Assembly (NCBI GenBank): GCA_025455765.1
Contig: JALOLX010000059.1
Coordinates: forward strand, 1 to 7,119
Reading direction: 5' to 3'
DNA length: 7,119 bases
DNA from: Flavobacteriales bacterium
Lineage (GTDB): Bacteria; Bacteroidota; Bacteroidia; Flavobacteriales_F; PHOS-HE28
Shown here: positions 6,625-7,119 of the stretch, in pieces
How the letters are laid out: each line of letters opens with the position of its first letter
Position numbering within the stretch: the first letter of the stretch is position 1
The notes under the pieces: model-generated
Seen by the model: only the letters and a program-made list of their open reading frames with translations
The model's database searches: none
Told to the model about the DNA's origin: nothing
Made by a program: the position numbers and the translations under genes

Positions 6625-7119
6625 TCAACGGTGGTTGAGCACGATGATCCGCTGTCCGCGTTCGCCACCATGTTCCACCTGGAGCACGTAGGTGCCACCG
6701 GCCAACGCCCCCAGATCAAGCGTCAACGCCTGGCCCGAAGGCATCGCTGTACCACTGCTCACTACGCGGCCGCCGGTATCGAACACCGTCCAAGTGCTCT
6801 GCGCCAAGAAGGCTCCCTGCACGGTGATCAACCCATCGCTCGGCACCGGGAACACGTGCACGACCGGATCGAACGAGCGCGGCGTAAGTCCGGTCTGCAG
6901 GTCGCAGGAGGTACCAGTGACCGTGATGTTGTAAGGGCCACGCGCGTCGTTGAAGGGATCTAGGAGTACCGGCAGGTAGTAGGTCCCGGCGGGTAACGAG
7001 TCGAACAACAACGTTCGCGCACCACTGGAGCAGAGGGCATCATTGATATCGTTGGCGAACACGGGTCCATCCGCAGGACAATCGCGGAAGAGCAGGCTCC
7101 AGTAGTTGCCGAACACAGG
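6625..7119 (-). CDS. C-terminal part of a T9SS-exported protein (PPC-like domain plus type A sorting domain)
   Basis: The frame is open to the right edge, so only the last 164 residues are visible; a GTG at 7114-7116 is internal rather than a start. The first part (about residues 1-70 of the fragment) has a beta pattern with LPAGTYYLPVLLDPFND and GPYNITVTG, resembling bacterial pre-peptidase C-terminal (PPC) domains found beside secreted enzymes. The last ~76 residues (from VFPVPSDGLITVQG, about base 6856) are a T9SS type A sorting domain. It has the usual GRVV, L.LGALAGGTYVLQV and terminal RIIVLNHR strands; the usual YPNP opening is degenerate (FPVP). Such domains direct transport across the outer membrane by the Por/Gld machinery and are normally cleaved off at the cell surface. 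The function of the main part cannot be known from this fragment. The stop is TGA. Confidence 0.85.
   Translation of the reverse strand, partial: PVFGNYWSLLFRDCPADGPVFANDINDALCSSGARTLLFDSLPAGTYYLPVLLDPFNDARGPYNITVTGTSCDLQTGLTPRSFDPVVHVFPVPSDGLITVQGAFLAQSTWTVFDTGGRVVSSGTAMPSGQALTLDLGALAGGTYVLQVEHGGERGQRIIVLNHR

Noticed and set aside
6070..6963. A 297-codon open frame on the plus strand across xth and the right-hand gene
   Set aside because: It runs antisense through two genes supported by catalytic motifs and a sorting domain, and shows no family features.
1..7119. Search by eye for tRNA, rRNA, CRISPR repeats, transposase genes, terminal inverted repeats, phage genes or defence genes
   Set aside because: Nothing was found; nearly all bases are accounted for by seven conserved protein genes.

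Overview
The window is a gene-dense, GC-rich (roughly 60 %, by eye) piece of a Bacteroidota chromosome. Two proteins end in type IX secretion (T9SS) type A sorting domains, a system confined to Bacteroidota. A LytS-type histidine kinase paired with a LytTR response regulator, start sites without Shine-Dalgarno sequences, and TAnnTTTG-like boxes upstream of starts all fit this phylum. The high GC suggests one of the GC-rich Flavobacteriales-like environmental lineages, but the sequence alone cannot fix the genus.

Layout. Bases 1-1697 (minus strand, running off the left edge) encode a secreted peptidylarginine/agmatine deiminase-family enzyme with a T9SS tail. Its reading frame never meets a stop inside the window, so it is easy to miss. 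Next on the same strand are an MltF-type lytic transglycosylase (1761-3278) and, upstream of it, an ACP phosphodiesterase of the AcpH/DUF479 family (3275-3850). These two overlap by an ATGA, so the likely transcription order is acpH, mltF, then possibly the deiminase. After a divergent intergenic region (3851-3969) the plus strand carries a LytS-type kinase (3970-5088) and a LytTR regulator (5085-5813), again with an ATGA overlap. Convergent to these, on the minus strand, are an exodeoxyribonuclease III (5827-6585) and the C-terminal end of a second T9SS-exported protein (6625-7119, running off the right edge).

How the genes may work together. The kinase and regulator form a complete two-component system. 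The region dividing it from acpH-mltF contains an imperfect direct repeat with the 9-12-9 geometry typical of LytTR binding sites. This raises the possibility that the regulator controls itself and/or the neighbouring envelope genes. The deiminase keeps the catalytic residues of Porphyromonas gingivalis PPAD and also an Arg-Pro-Arg element matching the two arginines that PPAD uses to hold C-terminal arginine. It is therefore more likely an exported protein-modifying deiminase than a cytoplasmic agmatine deiminase.

I found no RNA genes, CRISPR array, insertion sequence, phage genes or defence island. Apart from the deiminase and the possible LytTR operator this is ordinary chromosomal sequence, and I do not see a clearly new multi-gene system. 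No untranslated stretch exceeds about 120 bases.
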